From Planoprotostelium fungivorum (taxonomy: Eukaryota; Evosea; Variosea; Cavosteliida; Cavosteliaceae): DNA of 47,034 nt. Shown in pieces: positions 42,933-47,034 of the stretch; positions within the stretch are counted from its first letter, which is position 1; the number at the start of each line of letters is the position of its first letter. The position numbers and the translations under genes are program-made. Location: assembly GCA_003024175.1 (NCBI GenBank), contig MDYQ01000214.1, forward strand, positions 1 to 47,034, written 5' to 3'. The notes under the pieces are model-generated. The model saw nothing but the letters and a program-made list of their open reading frames with translations, was not told where the DNA came from and made no database searches.

Positions 42933-44833
42933 TCACGATTTACCATCATCCCCAAAATCGATGACTTCATCTTCCTCCTGGACGATGACAGTCCTTCCAT
43001 CCGTCTGCGGGTCGATTTCTCCCTTCCTCTCCAGCCAGGCTACGAATACGACATCAACCTTCGTTCCGTTGAGGTGGTTGTGCTGCGTCTCTCCCAACCT
43101 CATGGCGTCGTAGCCGTCTCCTCCGTCTCGGACGAAGCGTGTGGCGACGCAGGTGTAAGAGCGGCTGGGATCATAAGGCTCGCCGTTGATTCTGAAACGA
43201 TGGTAAGTTGATGGACGATTCGGTGACGACCATTATGTAGGTGATGATGAAGCTCAGATGCCTCGTGGATGAAGATGAATGTAAATTGTGGTGATCACCT
43301 CAGCCGTGTGATGCGTTGCCCCGGAGGTTTCGTGGGGTCGATTCTCATGGATATTCCAGATACCTGTGGGAAGCATCCGGCTTGGGCGGGCAAGTGTCTC
43401 ACACCCTGCTCCAACCCAGCCTTCAAATTACTGCCCGTAATGTGGAACGCTTCCAGCGTGTTTGGTAGGGGAAACTCTCTCTGGATGTCGTGGTATGTGA
43501 TCTTGTGCCAGGGCTCGTAGACGGAGTCACCACGTATGGATCCTCCCTGAATGACTGCGGTCTCCGTGCCGAATGATTCTCTCACGGCATCGGCCAGTAG
43601 ATCGCCCATGGAGGTTTCTCTGGACCTCACCATGTATGTCTTCGATTCCAGTAGGGTGCGTGTGGTGGCGCAGGTCTTTAGCTTCAGGGCGTCGAGCTGA
43701 GAGAGGTGACCTCTGATGACATCTCTGATGTAATGATCCGGAAGTGTGTTGCGATTCAGGATGGTGTTCCAAGAGAGGTGCACGTGGGCGGGCTTCTTTG
43801 GACTGATGAAGGTCAATGGTGATGGAGTGATGCAGATGTTGTGACTCACTCTGGTTTCGACAGGTGGAGGTCTAGCCGTCCCAGGTACTGTGCATTCTGC
43901 CCAGCTTTGTAGATTAACGTTTCGTTCTCAAAGTTGGCGAATGGAATGTGATCGTGACCTCCGATGATGAGATTGATTCCCTTCACTCTCCTGTTTTCGG
44001 TGAGCTCAAAAATAGAGTTGATCGCCACACCTGGCCAGAACTTCATCTTCGTGCATGGACTGGTGGGTTACGGCAATGATGGCATCGCAGCCTTGTGCTC
44101 TCAGTTCATCTACGATCTTCTGAGAAGTTTCGACCACGGGAGAAAAGTGGGTCTCTCCGGGGAAGGAAAGGTTAATCGTCTCTGCCGTACAAACTCCAAA
44201 GAGGCCGATCTTAAATCCATTCACCTTGTCCGATTAAGACAACGCATCATCTCTTACGGTAATCACCTCCTTGATCTCAGTGGAGATGCAACCACCAAAG
44301 AGTTCACCACCCTGACGATCAAATACATTGGAGCCAAACCATTTGAAATTCGACTCTTTGATTCTGTCTCTGGTTTCATTTGGACCGTAATCAAATTCGT
44401 GGTTACCGAGGACGACGTAGTCGACCTCCATCTTGTTGAAAATGTCTAATCACATCAGCTCACGGTCAGTGTCAGGTCTCTCACCGATAATGTGTCCTCC
44501 TTTGGTCAAGTTGCTGAGACTGGTGGCGACCATAAAGTCACCGTTGACCTATACGAAGTCATTCGAAGACAAGGCTGGAAGACGTACCGTTGTGATGTGA
44601 TGCCGGGCTCTTCTTCTCTGTTCCTTGATGAGAGTCGTTATCTCAGCGAGACCTCCCAGCCCGTCTACCGCCTCTAATTCGTAGTTGTCGTTGAACATGA
44701 TGACAGAGAAGACCTGAACAGGGTCAGATGATGTGGTAAGATTCGGACAGAGTACCGTAGGCTCCCCGGGGACTTCAGGAGGGAATTCAGGGTCATCCTT
44801 CTGCACTCTGCTCACGCTGTTGCCTGATCCCAT
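42933..44833 (-). CDS. 5'-nucleotidase-like metallophosphoesterase
   Basis: Two-domain UshA/CD73-type phosphoesterase that hydrolyses nucleotides or related phosphate esters. The metallophosphatase domain shows VFSVIMFNDNYELEA (metal site with Asn-Tyr where most relatives have His), VVLGNHEFDYG (metal and catalytic His), FGVCTAETINLS, IIAVTHQSMHED and LIIGGHDHIPFA. The C-terminal 5_nucleotid_C domain has MGDLLADAVRESFG, VIQGGSIRGD, FPLPNTLEAFHITG, RINGEPYDPSRSYTCVAT and GGDGYDAMR, ending at TGA 42933. Start Met 44833 yields MGSGNSVSR, a good N-myristoylation signal, so the enzyme is probably membrane-anchored in the cytosol, not secreted. The frame stays open upstream to 45130 with another Met (MCDERSAM), an alternative start. 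Confidence 0.88.
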
Positions 44834-45411
44834 TGTGATAGCACTATTTATGTTCGAGGGGAGGCCACGGATAAATCCTATATTTACCCTCAGATTCCTG
44901 GGATTTCTTTCCGTTGTAGAACGCAGTGAATGATACGTACAGTCGTACTCGCATTGATTAAGCCATTCACAAGGGATGCACTTGAAGTTATATAGAGGAT
45001 CGAGATGGATCAAGTCTGCTCTTCTCCTATTTATCGCATCCATCGCAGATCGCTCATCGCACATCTCATTCACACGATGATTCTTGAAAGAGAAGTCGTC
45101 GACATTCTTAGCGATGAAAGAAGAAGACAAGCGAATGTTTTTTTATGTTCCATAAGCTAAAGACGACGATCGTCTTGAGATCCATGGATAAGAGATCATG
45201 TGATATTTTACACTCAACAGAAGATTGCATCGCACGATCAGCGATCCCTGTTCTCACCGAGGATCTCGGCTCCAGAGATTCAGATTTGGATTTGAAAGAG
45301 AGTACTCCCTTCCTCTGCCTCCATCGAGTGGGTGATCCGTGCAGAATGAGATGAATATTCCTCGAGATCTCTGTGTGGAACATTATCTTCACGTTCACGT
45401 TCCTCATCTGT
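44834..45411. other. Region upstream of the nucleotidase, no sure gene
   Basis: The - strand frame is open in phase with the nucleotidase up to 45130, so part may be 5' UTR or an extended N-terminus. Frames at 45108-45512 (-) and 45145-45354 (+) show no motif. It probably holds the nucleotidase promoter and the 3' UTR of the hypothetical gene. Confidence 0.4.
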
Positions 45412-45908
45412 TCATTTGAAACGCCTTCCAATCCGTGTGACGTACATCTTGGATCGAAATGGTGGTGACACGATTGTACTCCCATTGACACATCTGGTGC
45501 CTCCTTCAGCAACCCTATCGAGCTGTCTCATAAAAGAGTGAACCAACCGACTCATAAAGATGACCGGGTTGGTTGTCAACGACCAGGAGTCCGCAGTCAA
45601 ATAGATAGAGAATGTATCTTCGTGGCCGTCGTGAAGCCTGAATTGAGTGTCTTGGATTGTGACTGGAGATGATTCAATAATCGAGATCGGAACGATTGTA
45701 ATTGACATCCTCACCTAATACGAGGATATCACAAGGGGTGACTGTCTCCCTGAAGAAAATGGAAGTAAACGACAGCCGCGGCTGCGACCATCCACAATCT
45801 CGGCTACCGATCCCCCTTCTGACTGCAATCTCACGTTCCTCTTGGTCTTAGGTCCTCTCCACCTCCAAAATGCAACGTCTCCCCGAGCAACAACCTGCGT
45901 CGCACCAT
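45412..45908 (-). CDS. Hypothetical protein
   Basis: Tentative three-exon model. Met 45908 (MVRRRLLLGETLHFGGGEDL) splices across GTGAGATTGC..CTTCAG to ETVTPCDILVL, and across GTGAGGATGT..CTCCAG to VTIQDTQFRLHDGHEDTFSI, LTADSWSLTTNPVIFMSRLV, FMRQLDRVAEGGTRC and a basic end YVTRIGRRFK at TGA 45412. Both introns have good borders and keep frame, which is the main support. No domain is recognised. Another in-phase or spliced start upstream (for example Met 46057, MLRPIEVFVFLIGT) cannot be excluded. It is divergent from actin. Confidence 0.4.
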
Positions 45909-46198
45909 CGTTCCACCCCCTCGTCCATCGGATGTCGTACGCCCATCCCTTCCACGTCCAAAGAGCTCTCGAACTCCTCGGCATGCAGGGGGCTACGTGT
46001 CCCAATAAGGAAGACAAAGACCTCGATAGGCCGAAGCATTTTGCGACCTCCTGACGTCGACACGAAATGCGGTATCACGTGACTATCGGGTGACCCGAGA
46101 GCTCGCTTTTGGAGGAAGCCGACTGGGGGATGAAGGTCATTATTTCGGTCGAGCAGACTCCAACAGCCTCTTCTTCCAATCCAAACTCTATATCAAAC

Positions 46199-47034
<836 letters not shown>

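Noticed and set aside
45108-45512. 134-codon frame (-) as a gene
   Set aside because: Overlaps the last exon of the hypothetical gene in another frame, no motif, ends in a Phe/His-rich tail typical of AT-rich non-coding sequence.

Overview
This is a gene-dense, intron-rich eukaryotic window. The introns are very short (many about 30 to 60 nt), mostly with GTGAGT or GTRAGT donors, and several have a CTAAC/CTAAT-like branch site just before the AG. The mixture of genes points to a free-living amoebozoan of the protosteloid or variosean kind (Planoprotostelium is one candidate, by inference only): an SH2-carrying kinase of the dictyostelid SHK type, a true receptor tyrosine kinase, CBM49-like cellulose-binding modules, a fungal-type Zn(II)2Cys6 regulator and several secreted polysaccharide-degrading enzymes. 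Almost every gene is broken by introns, so single open frames are only exons. I joined exons by hand where frame, splice signals and family similarity agreed.

Layout. 1-1433: the probable 3' end of a repeat-containing gene, then a 655-bp palindromic AT-rich element. 1747-8110 (-): receptor tyrosine kinase with a Pmp-like parallel beta-helix ectodomain. 8376-11577 (-): KUP/HAK-type potassium transporter. 11769-15818 (+): three tRNA-Pro genes around a secreted GH3 beta-xylosidase/glucosidase with a PA14 insert. 15921-18600 (+): PH-kinase-SH2 signalling protein. 18628-24256 (-): ABCG half-transporter with a large secreted Cys-rich N-terminus. 24394-25212 (+): magnesium-dependent phosphatase MDP-1. 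25499-27710 (+): charged coiled-coil protein. 27744-28163 (-): small His-rich, probably mitochondrial membrane protein. 28293-29512 (-): UBAC2-like rhomboid/UBA protein. 29684-31166 (-) and 31238-33056 (+): a divergent pair, Zn2Cys6 transcription factor and Gfo/Idh/MocA oxidoreductase. 33357-38380 (+): a very modular secreted enzyme (beta-helix, CE1 feruloyl-esterase-like domain, Ser/Thr linker, two CBM49-like modules). 38813-41008 (+): GH17 glucanase with LamG-like and Cys-rich modules. 41136-42096 (+): SETD9-like protein. 42166-42773 (-): small secreted protein. 42933-44833 (-): 5'-nucleotidase-like phosphoesterase. 45412-45908 (-): hypothetical gene. 46199-end (+): actin, cut by the window edge.

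How the genes fit together. Three secreted carbohydrate-active genes (GH3, beta-helix/CE1/CBM49, GH17/LamG) suggest an organism that digests plant, fungal or bacterial wall material; the last two are adjacent and in the same orientation. Two kinases of different classes reflect the elaborate phosphotyrosine and SH2 signalling of amoebozoans. The rest are housekeeping genes (actin, ABCG, K+ uptake, UBAC2, MDP-1, SETD9) packed with intergenic gaps that are often below 150 bp.

Assembly caution: the two N characters (14294 and 46637) each lie between near-identical flanking copies (about 321 bp and 141 bp). They look like contig joins that falsely duplicate part of the GH3 gene and part of actin, not biological duplications.
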